A DNA stretch of 64,000 nucleotides from Melocanna baccifera (GCA_036346265.1 JAYEVJ010000192.1:119501-183500); one strand, 5' to 3'; numbered from the stretch's first letter, positions 52,477 through 64,000 are shown. The notes: generated by a model from the letters alone, not told the origin. A program made the numbers and translations.

Positions 52477-55281
52477 AACGCCCCATTTTTGAGAGCGCTA
52501 GTGACCCGCAACTGCCTCAAATTGTACAGTTGTGGTGTACCGTACGAGAATGATTACCATCACAACACGAGCTTACACACATAAATCCAGATTTTATTAC
52601 AAAAATAAGGCTCATCAGTCTAGTTTTGAGCACAACGGGCGACAAGCCTAAATATAATTTACATCACAACAAAAACTCCACAGGCGAGCCTGAGCACAGC
52701 TAAGATCTAGAACCATTGATGCTCGAATTAGATCGGCTCCTCCTCAAATGCTTGCTTTTCGCAATCCCAAGGGTTTTCTGATATTGTTTTTAGCAAGTAA
52801 TGAGTATAACCGTACCTAGCAAGTCATAAGGGTAAACCCTAGTTTACTATTTGTAGGGATTGCCAAAGGATGGGATTATAATGGTTCTATTATTTTATGT
52901 GGATACAATTTTATTTATAAATAATTTTTAAAACTTGAATAAAACAACAGAATTGCTTAAAGAATGGGGGTTTCAGACATTACTATTTCTGATTACACAA
53001 TTCAAATACTAGAAAACTACTTATGCTTTGTTGCTGAAATCACCCATCAAACATAGCTCCATTAACTAGGAGCACGGCGTATTCGAATACCATTTAAATT
53101 TCACTCTGTAGAGTTGCTTAGCTTTAATCATAAGATTTCTTAAATTCATAATATCAAGCTATAAAAACGCTTCTGTTAGCGTACAATTGAATTGAGAAAA
53201 CAAAATCTTCACTACTCAATTATCTATGTAATCTCTACTCGATAGGCTCTTGACCTTACTAAACTAGGTATCCTTGGGCCAATGCAGAACACAATTGCCC
53301 AAGTTTGTGAGGACCTATCGTTGTGTGTACGGTGTTACCACACCCATACCACATTCCAACACTCCTGTAAGGGTTCAATTAAAGTGAGTAGTTACTAGAT
53401 CGAGATTGACGAGTCAACACTTGTGGTTGAGCGATCATTGTGCTCTATACTCAGCATAAGGTTCTAGTCTTTACATTTCTTCCTGAAATTGCCAACCACA
53501 ACCGATACCCAGTACACGACTGTACTGTTACCTGCCTATTCCAAGCTCCACCCTAGGGTAAGGTCGTGGACTTGGGCCACCGCGTGGCATTCCACAGCTT
53601 CCGCCTTACCCTAGACTTTTAAACAACCCTACCGGCAAACTGCCATGTCACTTAGTAGTATAATATTTTATGTGATTCACACTACTAATATTTATGCCAC
53701 TTTTTAATATTAGTAGGGTTGTCAAGGTGAATATGACCTCAAATTAAAGCAGGGTATTTTTCAGTGGCAGGACACAACTAAATTAACACATCATTCTAAA
53801 TATTTATTTTAATCAAATAAATAGGACAAATAACATTAATACAAATATTGTAATTAAATGGTATGAAGTTTCATGGGCTCAACATGATCAAAACCTTGTA
53901 ACTTGCCTTGCTGATCGTCGATTTCAATCACTTCGAAAACTTTAGCCCCTTGATGGGTCCTTGAACTGACGCCTCGGGATCCTCAGAAGCTAACGCAAAC
54001 ACACATAAAATAACATGAGCCGTGCTTGAATCTAATCAAGCTAGGAAAATAAATAAAATATACTAAATAAATAGGAGTAACATGTAATAAAAATTCAAAT
54101 GGAGCTAGTTTGAATTTTTTTAGGAGCTTAATTTGGTGGAATGGATGCCGAAAATGGGTTCAGGGCGTCGAAATGGTTCAAATAGGGGTATTTTTGTAAT
54201 TTTGTCTTAGGTGAACAGCGTTTGCTACAGTTGTGAACAGTGTTGGGCCACCCCAGTGGGAACAGTGCATGCGCGCGGGCGTTTAAACCGGCCGATGGGC
54301 CATCGGACACGGCCCACACATGCACGAGCGGCCGAAGCGGCCCGGGAGCAACGCACTCGCGCTCGGGGAGCGTCGGATCATGCGCGAACGGGTCAGATGG
54401 AACCACGTTGCCGACCCGAGGTCGTCTTCTTCCTCCGGACGACCGCGGCAACAGGAAAAATAGGGGCGGCTCCCTACCGTGATCTAGCTTCAGCGGTGGG
54501 TCTTAGCGGCCAAGAGTGGCACAAGGGAGTTCCTAGGAGAGAGGGGGATCCATTTTTGGGCTCTAGGCGGTGCGAGCATTCGCGGCGGCAAGAGAGAAGG
54601 TGGCGGCTCTTTCTGTGGCTAGGGGCTACTCCAGTTTTGCTCTGGTGCAATGGTCCCAAGTTCACCATCCACGAAGAGTAGGGTTTACAGATGTGGGGCT
54701 GGCTTAACTCGGGGAAAGCTTAAGCGAGTTGTCCACAAAGAGGTGTTTTGGCTGGAAGAGGGCTCTCGGCGCCAGGGCAGAGGGGATCGCTGGCGCGTGG
54801 AGGAGGGAGGCTCTACCAGGGGCGTGGGCGAGCAGGCGAGGTGGTGTACGGTGTCTGCGAAGTTCAGCAAGAGGTGATGGCTCGGGGTATGGGCGGAGAC
54901 ACGTGGACGGTCGAGTGAGCGTGGGCACGCGGCGGGAGAGGAGCTCCGTCAATCGGGCACGTGGGGCGAGGGAGAGGGTGGTAGGGTAGGTAGAGAGGAG
55001 CCACTGGGAGGTGGGGGGCCATTGCGACAGGGTCTGGCATGGGTGTGAATGCCGGGGAGCTGCAGCGCCGCAAAATCACACGGGCGCACACAGACGCGTG
55101 GGCACGGGCGCGGAGGCGGCGTCCAGGAGTGCGCTAGCGTGAGGGAGGAGGTGGGAGGCCAAATGAAGGTGATTAGCACGAAATTCAAAAGTGATCAAGG
55201 AGGATTAGGGAGGGATTAAGGATTCAAGCAAGAATTCAAGAAAAATTCAAAAATTCTTTGAATTTTGAGGTTGTTTCAACA
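52477..55281 (-). mobile_element. Solo Gypsy-type LTR, second copy, 2.8 kb
   Basis: Flanked by TCTAT at 52472-52476 and 55282-55286, a 5-bp target duplication. It starts AACGCCCCATTTTTG (the first TGT apparently lost) and its other end, on the minus strand, is TGTTGAAACAACCTC. It matches 4390-10708 throughout: 'accgtacgagaatga', 'gttgagcgat.a', 'cctcaaattaaag' and 'ggggatcgctggcgcgtgga'. No gag-pol is present. It lacks the nested 3.2-kb insertion and so shows the empty site for it. GC-rich frames at 54211-55188 are artefacts of the LTR. Confidence 0.85.
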
Positions 55282-55455
55282 TCTATATAGCATATGACAT
55301 GAGAGAGATGTCTATGTACTTATAGCGGTGGATTGCCCTTAAGGGATGTCTTGGCAATTGTCCACAGTGGTCTTTTTATATTGTACTATCATCAATTTTA
55401 TCTATTACTGGCCCAATGCTTGGGCAACTCTGCAGAAAGCAGATGACAAACGGTC

Positions 55456-55928
55456 AGATTTTTTTTGCAGTACATTATCCTGGTAGCAGAAAGGTGTTAA
55501 TAAAAATAAAATCTGACCGTTGATTTATAAAGGTATTATACACTTTTGTTTTTTATTTTAAGGTATCGTAAAAGAACTCAAGTAAGAAAGGTTGGCTATC
55601 ATGTTTGCTCCTATTGAATGTAAAGTCCTGCTTAATTACTGACTGAAATGCGCATGTTTTTTAGTTGAGTCTTCTATAGGCACTCCAATGTTTAAGAACA
55701 GACGGAGTCCTGCTTAGAAAGGATTGTATCCAAGGGGATTTTTTACAGTACATTATCCTGGTAGTAGAAAGGTGTTAGTAGAAATAAAATCTGACCGTTA
55801 ATTTATAAAGGTATTATAGACTTTTGTTTTTTTATTTGAAGGTACCGTAAAAGAACTCAATAGGAAAGGTTGGCAAAGGTTGGCTATCATGTTTGCTCTT
55901 ATTGAATGTAAAGTCCTGCTTAATTAGG
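55456..55928 (+). repeat. Direct duplication, about 190 bp units
   Basis: 55456-55642 and 55738-55928 share 'acagtacattatcctggtag', 'agaaaggtgttagta', 'ataaaatctgaccgtt' and 'ttggctatcatgtttgctc'. A weaker relative of one part lies at 56330-56410. It may be a decayed MITE pair or the LTR-like ends of an unknown element flanking the DUF247 fragment. Confidence 0.7.
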
Positions 55929-55984
55929 TGTTTTGAAGGTAGGATTTGTGACAACATATATAGTTTGCATGCAATCAACAGGTC

Positions 55985-56237
55985 TCCATCGGCCCGTACC
56001 ATCTCGCTAGACACCAGGGCCAGCACCCGCGGCATGCTGGGCCACAAGTGGCGCTTCCTCCGCGAGTTCCTCCTTCAGAACACCAATGGCAGCGGCCGCC
56101 TCACCGCTTGCATAGGTCCGCGCGATGGATGTGCCAGCGTGGCGCTGCTACGAGGAGCCCCTAGAGATCGAGAGCGACGACTGCATGCAGATGCTGGTGC
56201 TTGACGGCTACTTCGTTCTCGAGTTCTTGCTCAAGTG
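55985..56237 (+). pseudogene. DUF247 (UPF0481) gene fragment
   Basis: One frame gives HKWRFLREFLLQNTNGSGRL and the next, after a frame shift near 56110, WRCYEEPLEIESDDCMQMLV then LDGYFVLEFLLK and a stop. The order HKWR.L..FL ... CY.EP.E..SD.F..M..LDG.F.LEFFLK is the N-terminal core of plant DUF247 proteins (normally ~450 aa, often single-exon, with a C-terminal membrane segment). Only about 85 residues remain. It is GC-rich compared with the AT-rich surroundings, suggesting capture and transport by a transposon. Confidence 0.75.
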
Positions 56238-56619
56238 AGCGAGAGCGACGCGACGATGGCGGCGACAGGATTGTCCTTCTTTATCTTTTAAAGATTTTAC
56301 TACTAGTAGTGTGAATGATAATATAATTAAATTCTAATTAATCTGAACTATTGAATTGTAAAAATTAAACGGTTTATATTTATTTTAAGATACCATAAAA
56401 ATACTCATCTAAGATACCATATGGAACGCCTAGGCACCTTTTGATCAAGTCTCCGAGCGCCTCTGTTAAAGCAAGAGCAAGCAACCCTTGAGCTGCAATA
56501 CTTGCACATATGGGCATGGGCCAGCCACTCCTGGGACAAATTCTTGCACATAAAACCCCTAAGAACACTCAATTTGCACACAACCTGAAAATAATATGAC
56601 CTGGAACGAACAAACTTAA

Positions 56620-57548
56620 TCTGGGATTAATAATCTGGACCTATACACTAGAACTGAAATATAATGCACAAATAACCGAAACCAACACACCATAGCTGGA
56701 CTGGAAGCATTAATAGCATAAACCAACATGTACATTCTCAGTAGGGACTGCATTAGTACATTGCAGAATGTAAGCAATAGTCTTGCAAAAGCTTCAATAA
56801 GTGAAAGCCAGCATGTAACGGCTAACAAGTCAACCTCTTAGTACTAAAGTCATGTCATAGCCAAATGAGATACTGCTAGTATTTGGTGCATTCGTACTAC
56901 TGGCAGCCACACATCTGCACTTTTGGTCATCCTTTGGTTACTTGCTGAAGAATATTCATGTTATCCTGGTGCCACCCTCCATTTGAAGAGGCCTTTGCCT
57001 AGCAGTGTTCACAAAATCATTAGAAAAATTAGCTATCATTATATAGCTTCAAGGGAAATCAATAAATTTTGGAGTAGCATATTCTCAATACTAAACTTTG
57101 CTGTGATATTCTGCAGAGCTTTGAAGTGGCATATATGTATTTCCCTTCATTTTCTATCTTAATTTGGAAGCACGGTATTTACATTCATACAGTAATCTAT
57201 CCCCAACATGTACCATCAGCTACATGCAGTATTCTTACATAACTGTAACTGTGCCATTTTCGCGATGCACACCATAGGAGAACTCTCCCAAATGGCAATG
57301 CCATATTTTGCCATGCCAAGAAGATGGCAACCATATGCTAGAAGGGTGACAACGAGTTAGGTCCCCCAAGATGGGCAGAGGAAGGCTTGCTAGAAGCCAG
57401 ACTTCCAGCAGGTTGTTAGTGGTCCAGGATGACATCTGAAGCACATACTGCAGCTTGCAAGAAACGAAGAAAAATTTCGATGTAGTTTTGTTTCTTCCAA
57501 TGTAACCAGTGCAGCCATGCCAACTCATCCTACAGCCAATGGATTATG
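56620..57548. repeat. F-box-associated segmental repeat, copy 5
   Basis: The most complete left part of the unit: 'aaccaacacaccatagctgg', 'catgtaacggctaacaagtcaacct', 'gctgaagaatattcatgttatcctgg' and 'agcatattctcaatactaaac'. At 57548 it is interrupted by the Copia element and resumes at 63568, leading straight into the F-box C-terminal exon. This links the repeat unit to the F-box genes. Confidence 0.7.
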
Positions 57549-58332
57549 TATTGGAATTAATTGGGTTGGCCAATATTTTATTTCAATTAAATCTAATAAA
57601 TTCCAAGGCCCATAATTAATGCTAGGAGTAATAATCTTTAAATACACTTAACCTGTTGAGAAGTTGATAAGGGTGGAAGTGTGTTACACGCAAGATTGAA
57701 TATGGCATTCAGTGACTTGTCTAGCAACTGACGCTTTGTGGTGGCTGTTACTGGTGATTGATGGCACTTGATGGCTTCCTCCCTCATGCAACACATAAAA
57801 AGGTTATTCTCCATTGTTCCTGGTTGATACGCTGCTTTTCTGCTTCCCCGTCCTAGCTCCTGCGCGCACTGACCAGGCGTTTGGGAGAGCAGGCCTCCGG
57901 AACCACGTCCAGCTGCGATATCTGCACGGATAGGCGGGCGATCAGGTTTTTGGGGAGCGCTCAGCGCGACTGCTCACTTCTGTACACGACGTGATCGGCT
58001 ATTTCCCGGTGGCATTCCAGTACACGGAAAGTACGACAAATTCCAGAAGGTCGTTCATCGTTCAAGGCGCGCCGTGCCTCGCCCTGCACCAACCGAGATC
58101 GACTACATCGAACAACTGCTCATGCTCATGTCGACGAGCAGAACGGCATCCGGTGCCTCCGCATCGCCCCTCTGGGTATAATACTTTGTCTCGATCTTTT
58201 CAATATTGTTCTTAGAGTTAGTTGCCTTTGTTTAGTGTTCTAAAACCGAGCGATACTAGCACAATACTTGTCATGGTTTTAATTGTTAATTTACGGATTA
58301 AAATATGTCGTAATTTGCCTACTTTACTAACA
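57549..58332 (+). repeat. 5' LTR of the Copia element
   Basis: 784 bp; pairs with 62804-63567 (764 bp). Differences include many 1-5-bp indels. Several CG dinucleotides of the 3' LTR correspond to CTG, CAG or TG here. Confidence 0.92.
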
Positions 58333-58390
58333 ATCCAAAAACACGATAGGCAATTTTGATTCTGGCTTTGCTGCTGAAACCGAATGTGTT

Positions 58391-61300
58391 CGATGGCACT
58401 AACTACAAGAGATGGCGTGCGAGAATGGTGCTATGGTGACGACCATGCATGTATATTACGTGCATCGGGTAAACTGAAGAACGCTTTCTCACGAAGTGAG
58501 AGCGCATTCGAGGTTCACGATAACTTTGTTTCGTGGTGCCGTAATTAGCGTCTTGGCTGAAAGCATCGTGGATGTGTATATGTATTGCCGATCGCAGCGG
58601 ATGTGGGATGCACTCGAGGCTAAGTTCGGTGTTTCTGATGCCGGGAGTGAGCTGTACGTCATGGAGAAGTTCTACGATTATCAGATGGTTGATGACCGTT
58701 CTGTAGTAGAGCAGGCTCATGAGATTCAGGCTCTGGCAAAAGAACTCGAATATTTCACGTGCGTGTTGCGGACAAGTTTGTGGCGGGAGGCATTATTGCT
58801 AAGTTGCCACCCTCTTGGTGGGTTTTGCCACTTCTCTAAAACATAAGAGACAAGAGTTCAGTGTGGTGACCTCATTGGCTCTTTGGATGTTGAGGAGAAG
58901 GCAAGGGCAAAAGACACTCGCGGGAAAGGAATTGACGGAAGTTCTAGCGCCAATTTGGTGCAGAAGAAAAACTTCAATGGCTTCCACAATAAGAAAAAGA
59001 AGAATAAGCCTGAAAACAAGCAGAAGATTAATCAAACAACCACTTTTAAGAAGAAGAATAAGGAGAAGGGCAACTGCTAGATTAATCAAACAACCACTTT
59101 TAAGAAGAAGAATAAGGAGAAGGGCAACTGCTTTGTGTGCGGTAATTCTAGCCATTGGGCTAAGGATTGTCCGCATCGCAAGGATAAGCGAAAAAGTCAG
59201 CTAATATGATTATTGGCGAGACTGAGACGAGAACGTCAGGGTACGGTAATCTATTACCTACTGTTCTTTCAGTCTGTCATTCACCTGAGTGGTGGGTTGA
59301 CACCGGAGCGAATATTCATGTATGTGCTGACATTTCCTTATTTTCATCTTATCAGGTCGGGAGGAATTCTTCCTTGTTGATGGGAAATGGAACGCATACA
59401 TTCTTGGTGTTGGTACGATCGATCGAAGTTTACTTGGGAAAGATCCTGCGACTAAAGAACGTGCAGCATGTCCCCTTAATAAAGAAGAATCTTGTTAGCG
59501 GTTCTCTATTGTGTAGAGATGGTTATAAACTTGTGTTTGAATCCAATAAATGTGTATTGTCTAAATATGGGACATTTGTTGGAAAAGGCTATGAGCGGAG
59601 GCTTGTTCCGCTTTTCTTTATCGGACATGTACAACAATGTTGTTAACCATGTGTGTAATGTTGATGAGTCTAATGTTTGGCATTCGCGACTTTGTCACAT
59701 TAATTTTGGTTGCATGACACGGCTAGCTAGTTTGAGTTTAATCCCGAAATTCACTTTTGTCAAAGGTTCTAAATGCCATGTGTGTGTGCAATCAAGCAAC
59801 CTCGCAAGCCTCACAAGGCGCGGAGGCGAAACTTGGCACTTTTAGAACTAGTTCATTCTGATTTGAGTGAGATGAATGGTGTGTTGACTAAAGGTGGTAA
59901 GAGATATTTCATGACGTTGATAGATGATTGTACTAGATTTTGCTACGTGTATCTCTTGAAAACAAAAGATGAAGCTTTGCATTATTTTAAGATCTATAAA
60001 GTGAAGTAGAAAACCAACTTGAGAGAAAGATCAAGCGGATAAGGTCGGATCGTGGTGGAGAATATTTTTCAAATGAGTTCACTTTATTTTGTGAGGAACA
60101 TGGTATTATTCATGAGAGGACGCCTCCATATTCACCTCAATCTAATGGGATTGCTGAAAGAAAGAACCGCACTCTAACTGAGTTGGTTAACGCCATGTTA
60201 GACACAGCGGGACTTTCCAAGGAATGGTGGGGTGAGGCTATATTGACTGCAAGTCATGTCTTAAATAAAGTTCCTACAAAGAATAAAGATGTAACACCAT
60301 TCGAGGAATGGGAAAAGAAAAGATTAAATCTGTCATACTTGCGGACTTGGGGCTGTTTGGCCAAGGTTAATGTGCCAATTCCAAAGAAGCGCAAGCTTGG
60401 ACCGAAAACCGTGGACTGTGTTTTTCTTGGTTATGCTATTCACAGTGTGGGTTATAGGTTCTTAATAATAAAATCTGGAGTACCTGACATGCATGTTGGT
60501 ACAATTATGGAATCTAGAGATGCTACATTTTTTGAGAATGTGTTTCCGATGAAAGAGGTGCCTAGCTCATCTAGTCAAGAACCATCATTAACCCCTGAAT
60601 CGTTTGATCCGATAAAACACATTGAACAAACATTTGTGGAAAATCCTGAGGAAGATAACACTGTAGCTACTCGAAAGAGTAAGAGACAAAGGACTGCAAA
60701 GTCGTTTGGTGATGACTACATTGTATACCTCGTGGATGACACTCCAAGAACCATTGATGAGGCATATTCATCTCCGACGACTATTGGAAGGAGGCGATGC
60801 GGAGTGAAATGGATTCTATTATATCTAATGGAACTTGGGAGGTTGTTGATCGTCCTTACGGTGCAAACTGTGGGATGTAAGTGGGTGTTTAAGAAAAGCT
60901 TAGGCCGATGGTACGATTGAAAAGTACAAAGCAAGGCTTGTGGCCAAGGGTTATACCAGAAAGAAGGCGAAGATTTTTCGATACTTACTCACGGTTGCCC
61001 GATTGACTACAATCCGAGTGCTACTTTCTTTGGCGCCTCTCATGGTCTTCTCGTTCATCGGATGGGCGTTAAGACAGCTTTCCTAAATGGAGAGTTAGAG
61101 GAGGAGATTTATATGGATCACCGGATGGATTTGTAGCAAAAGGTCAAGAAGGAATAGTATGTAAATTGTTGAAATCTTTGTATGGCCTTAAACAAGCACC
61201 TAAGCAATGGCATGATAAGTTCGATAGGACCTTAACATCTACTGGCTTTGTTGTGAATGAAGCTGACAAATGTGTGTACTATCGCTATGGTGGAGATGAA

Positions 61301-61990
61301 TGAGTGATATTGTGCTTGTATGTTGATGACATCACGATCTTTGGGACAAACCTTAATGTGATTAAGGAGGTCAAGGAATTTTTGTCTCAAAATTTTGAGA
61401 TGAAAGATGCAGGAGAGGCGATGTTATCCTAAATATAAAGCTAGTGAGAAAAGGTGATAGTGGGGTTACACTTTTACAATCCCATTATGTGGAAAAAGTC
61501 TTGAGTCGCTTTGGATATAGTGATTGCAAGCCGGCTCCAACACCTTATGATGCTAGTGTGATATTGCGGAAAAATAAAAGGATAACAAGAGATCAGTTGA
61601 GATATTCTCAGATTATTGGCTCACTTATGTATTTAGCTAGCGCTACGAGGCCTGACATCTCGTTTCTTTGTGAGCAAACTAAGCGGTTTGTCTCAAACCC
61701 GGGAGATGATCATTGGCGTGCTCTTGAGAGAGTAATGCGCTATCTTAAGGGCCTTGTGAGTTATGGTATTCACTACACCAGGGTACCCGAGGGTACTAGA
61801 GGTTTTAGTGATTCAAATTGGATTTCTGATGCTGATGAGATTAAAGCCACAAGTGGATATGTGTTCACACTTGGAGGTGGCGCTGTTTCATGGAAGTCTT
61901 GCAAGCAGACCATCTTAACGAGGTCAACAATGGAAGCGAACTCACGGCATTAGACACCGCCATCGTTGTTGGGTGAGTGGCCGTGAACTC
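58391..61990 (+). pseudogene. Copia gag-pol, multiply broken
   Basis: gag: NVFDGTNYKRWRARMVLW, then DALEAKFGVSDAGSELYVME and HEIQALAKELEYFTC. Zinc knuckle CFVCGNSSHWAKDC at about 59129-59170. Protease WWVDTGANIHVCAD near 59290 with the DTG triad. Integrase: HSRLCHINFGCMTRLA, LVHSDLSEMNG, LIDDCTRFCYVYLL, then PYSPQSNGIAERKNRTL with the catalytic Glu region. RT: TAFLNGELEEEIYMD and LYVDDITIFG near 61316. RNase H: SLMYLASATRPDISFL, GFSDSNWISDADE, ILTRSTMEAN. Frames change repeatedly (about 60008, 60905, 61140, 61300, 61430, 61950). A 54-bp duplication at 59025-59132 puts a TAG just before the zinc knuckle. Replication proteins are therefore not expressed intact. Confidence 0.9.
59025..59132 (+). 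repeat. 54-bp tandem duplication in Copia gag
   Basis: Two identical-looking 54-bp units begin 'agattaatcaaacaaccac' and end 'gggcaactgct' (59025-59078, 59079-59132). The junction creates a TAG stop in the gag frame. Confidence 0.92.
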
Positions 61991-62803
61991 CTTATGGATT
62001 TGCGGTTGTTGAAAAACCGATACGGCTATCTTGATGAACTGTGATAATCAAGCGGTGATTGTCAAGGTGAACAATTCTAAGGACAACATGAAGTCATCAA
62101 GGCATGTGAAGAGCGGTTGAAGTCTGTCAGAAACGAAAAACTCCGAGTAATAGCGTTGGACTATGTCCGACGGCTAAGAACAGCGGCACCAATTCACAAA
62201 GGGTCTATCACGTAATGTGATAGATGATGCATCGAAGAAATGGGCACGAGACCCACATGAGTCATCTTTGTAGTGGTAACCTATCCTATGTGATCGGAGA
62301 TCCCGTGAAGTAGGGTGGTGAAACAAGCTATCTGTGATGGGAGGAGAGAACCTTTGCAAAAGGCATATTCCATTAAAGATGCATTTCTCTTCTAATCTGT
62401 ATGGCAGGTTGGTTTATACCTTAATGTGTTCCGAGTGGCTGGTTTAGCAGAGATGTTGTCCTCTGAGAACATCTTATAAGGAACACACCTATTTGAGCTT
62501 ATTCGCTGGTCACAGTTTATGAGATTGGGTGATCTCTAGAAGTTCATGAAAGGCCAGGGAGTATGACTTATACGCTCCAAACCGAGGGGATGCATTTGGC
62601 AGCCTAGTACCAGTAAAGGGCTTTGGTAAAGCTTGTTCGCACAAAACTGTCAATTCAAGGCATAGTCCATTGTTCAGTTGTGGATGAGTGTAACCTCTGA
62701 CCTAGGTGGATGTTCAACTTAACAGTCTCCATCAAAACACTGGTATATCAAACAACAGTGGAATTGAGAGTATTTCTTATGTGCCTTGGAATTTGGTGGG
62801 GAT

Positions 62804-63567
62804 TATTGGAATTAATTGGGTTGGCCAATATTTTATTTCAATTAAATCTAATAAATTCCAAGGCCCATAATTAATGCTAGGAGTAATAATCTTTAAATAC
62901 ACTTAACTTTGTTGAGAAGTTGATAAGGGTGGAAGTGTGTTACACACAAGATTGAATATGGCATTGGTGACTTGTCTAGCAACCGCGCTTTGTGGTGGCA
63001 TTGCGGTGATTGATGGCACTTGATGGCTTCCTCCTCATGCAACACATAAAAGGTTATTCTCCATTGTTCTGGTTGATCTGTTGCTTTTACGCTTCCGTCC
63101 TAGCTCCTGCGCGCCAAAGCGTTTAGGAGCGAGCCTCGGAACCACGTCGGTGCGATATCTCGCACGGATAGGCGGGCGATCAGGTTTTGGGAGCGCTCAG
63201 TATGCATCGCTCACTTCTGTACGGCGTGATCGGCTATTTCGGTGGCATTCCGGTACGGAAAATACGACAAATTCGGAAGGTCGTTCATCGTTCAAGGAGG
63301 CGCGCCGTCGCCTCGTCCCGCACTAAGCGAGATCGACTACATCGAACAACTGCTCATGTCGATCGAGCGAGCGGCGCATCCGGTGCCTGCCGCATCGCAC
63401 CGCCTCCGGGTATAATACTTTGTCTCTCGATCTTTTCAATATGTTCTTAGAGTTAGTTGCCTTTGTTTAGTGTTCTAAAAGCGAGCGATACTAGCACAAT
63501 ACTTGTCATGGTTTTAATTGTTAATTTCTGGATTAAAATATGTCGTAATTTGCCTACTTTACTAACA
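62804..63567 (+). repeat. 3' LTR of the Copia element
   Basis: Starts TATTGGAATTAATTGGG after the polypurine tract and ends CTTTACTAACA before the TTATG duplication. It is more CG-rich than the 5' LTR. Confidence 0.92.
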
Positions 63568-63730
63568 TTATGATGGTGTTGATGAAAACTACAAATTTCA
63601 ACTAGAAATAAGCATACAGAAAATGGCAAAACATCACAAACCACATAAGAGATTAGCATAGTGCAAATTGCGAGAACTTTATAATCTCGACATCGCACCA
63701 CCACAGATCACCCAAAGGCCAAAGGCAAAC

Positions 63731-64000
63731 CTTGTAGGATCAATCCTTGACCAGGGGAAAGATGGGAGGCGGATCATCATAAAGGGGCGGATCGCAAGCA
63801 AATGTCGATCCCTATCTGTCCTCTCGTACACCTTATGCACCTCCCTGCTCTTAATATCCATGTAGAGTGCACATTCACCCATCGTCAAGAACACAAACTC
63901 AGCATTGTCCCCCACCTCATTTATTTTAATAGTAGGATGACTCTCCATCATGTGATTTGTCATTTTCAGACTAGGACACATCTCACGCAAACAAATGGTA
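63731..64000 (-). pseudogene. F-box family C-terminal exon, partial, runs off the window
   Basis: The minus frame reads MREMCPSLKMTNHMMESHPT, NAEFVFLTMGECALYMDIKS, REVHKVYERTDRDRHLLAIR and PFMMIRLPSFPWSRIDPTR, ending at a donor AAG|GTTTGCC (63730/63731). It stays open for the whole visible exon, unlike its paralog at 22852-23265. This resembles the C-terminal domain of a grass-specific F-box family; head and body lie beyond 64000. The Copia element at 57549-63567 is inserted just 3' of this exon, in the former intron or 3' region. It could be an active gene if the rest is intact, but that cannot be judged here. Confidence 0.55.

Larger units (their letters stand above)
57549..63567 (+). mobile_element. 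Full-length Copia retrotransposon, decayed, 6.0 kb
   Basis: LTRs at 57549-58332 and 62804-63567 start TATTGGAATTAATTGGG (from TGTTGG) and end CTTTACTAACA. They are flanked by a perfect 5-bp target duplication TTATG (57544-57548 and 63568-63572). A polypurine tract, TTTGGTGGGGAT, precedes the 3' LTR. The domain order gag, protease, integrase, RT, RNase H is Copia-type. Coding is broken by many stops and shifts, so it is non-autonomous now. Confidence 0.93.

Noticed and set aside
54211..55188. Several frames of 60-156 codons on both strands
   Set aside because: They fall inside the second solo LTR and have counterparts in the non-coding outer LTR at 4390-10708.
1..64000. Endogenous viral sequences
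   Set aside because: RT, integrase and RNase H motifs present belong to Copia and LINE elements with clear context. No pararetrovirus movement or coat protein motifs were seen.

Overview
The window is nuclear DNA of a grass, most probably rice or another Oryza. This is inferred from grass-type MITEs, long Gypsy LTRs, a CACTA element with 'cacagacggtt' subterminal repeats, a plant-mobile-domain remnant, NPH3 and DUF247 gene pieces, and a family of F-box gene copies. I see no tRNA, rRNA, CRISPR array, operon or prokaryotic signal. Almost no intact host gene is visible. The window is a decayed F-box gene cluster, with all recognisable copies on the minus strand, broken up by nested transposons.

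Layout. 1-4385: LINE scraps, three MITEs and one F-box-associated repeat unit that carries a likely solo LTR. 4390-10708: a solo Gypsy-type LTR (TSD TTCTT) containing a second solo LTR at 6699-9878 (TSD AGGCA). 10709-14301: another F-box-associated unit, a LINE 3' end and a FAR1-related (FRS-like) gene tail. 14302-16574: a non-autonomous LTR element (TSD CTTTC) sitting in an otherwise open reading frame. 16715-22551: an LTR-like repeat, an NPH3/BTB fragment, a kinase-loop fragment, a plant-mobile-domain pseudogene and AT-rich tandem repeats. 22552-26160: an F-box C-terminal exon, a LINE and a Mutator-like MITE with a Stowaway inside it. 26161-37534: a composite CACTA element. 37535-47702: F-box-associated repeats, a Tourist-like MITE, a 3.5-kb Mutator-like element and an F-box pseudogene. 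47703-52011: a Pack-MULE-like element carrying a splicing-factor SF3B3-like fragment, a truncated Copia element and an F-box N-terminus. 52477-55281: a second solo LTR of the same family as 4390-10708. 55456-57548: a direct duplication, a DUF247 fragment and another F-box-associated unit. 57549-63567: a full-length decayed Copia element (TSD TTATG). 63731-64000: an F-box C-terminal exon running off the window.

How it fits together. The paralogous F-box-associated units act as internal references. They show empty sites for several insertions and so establish boundaries and target-site damage. The CACTA element is the most complex object. It has a TnpA/Ulp1-type gene whose C48-protease catalytic residues are still visible, two overlapping but complementarily broken Tnp2 transposase copies, five clusters of subterminal-type repeats, a 101-bp-arm palindrome and a ~200-bp imperfect hairpin. 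Between two of the repeat clusters lies a complete plus-strand ORF (34321-34842, 173 aa) that resembles no transposase I know. That ORF is my best candidate for something undescribed. All calls are by eye from the sequence; no database search was possible.
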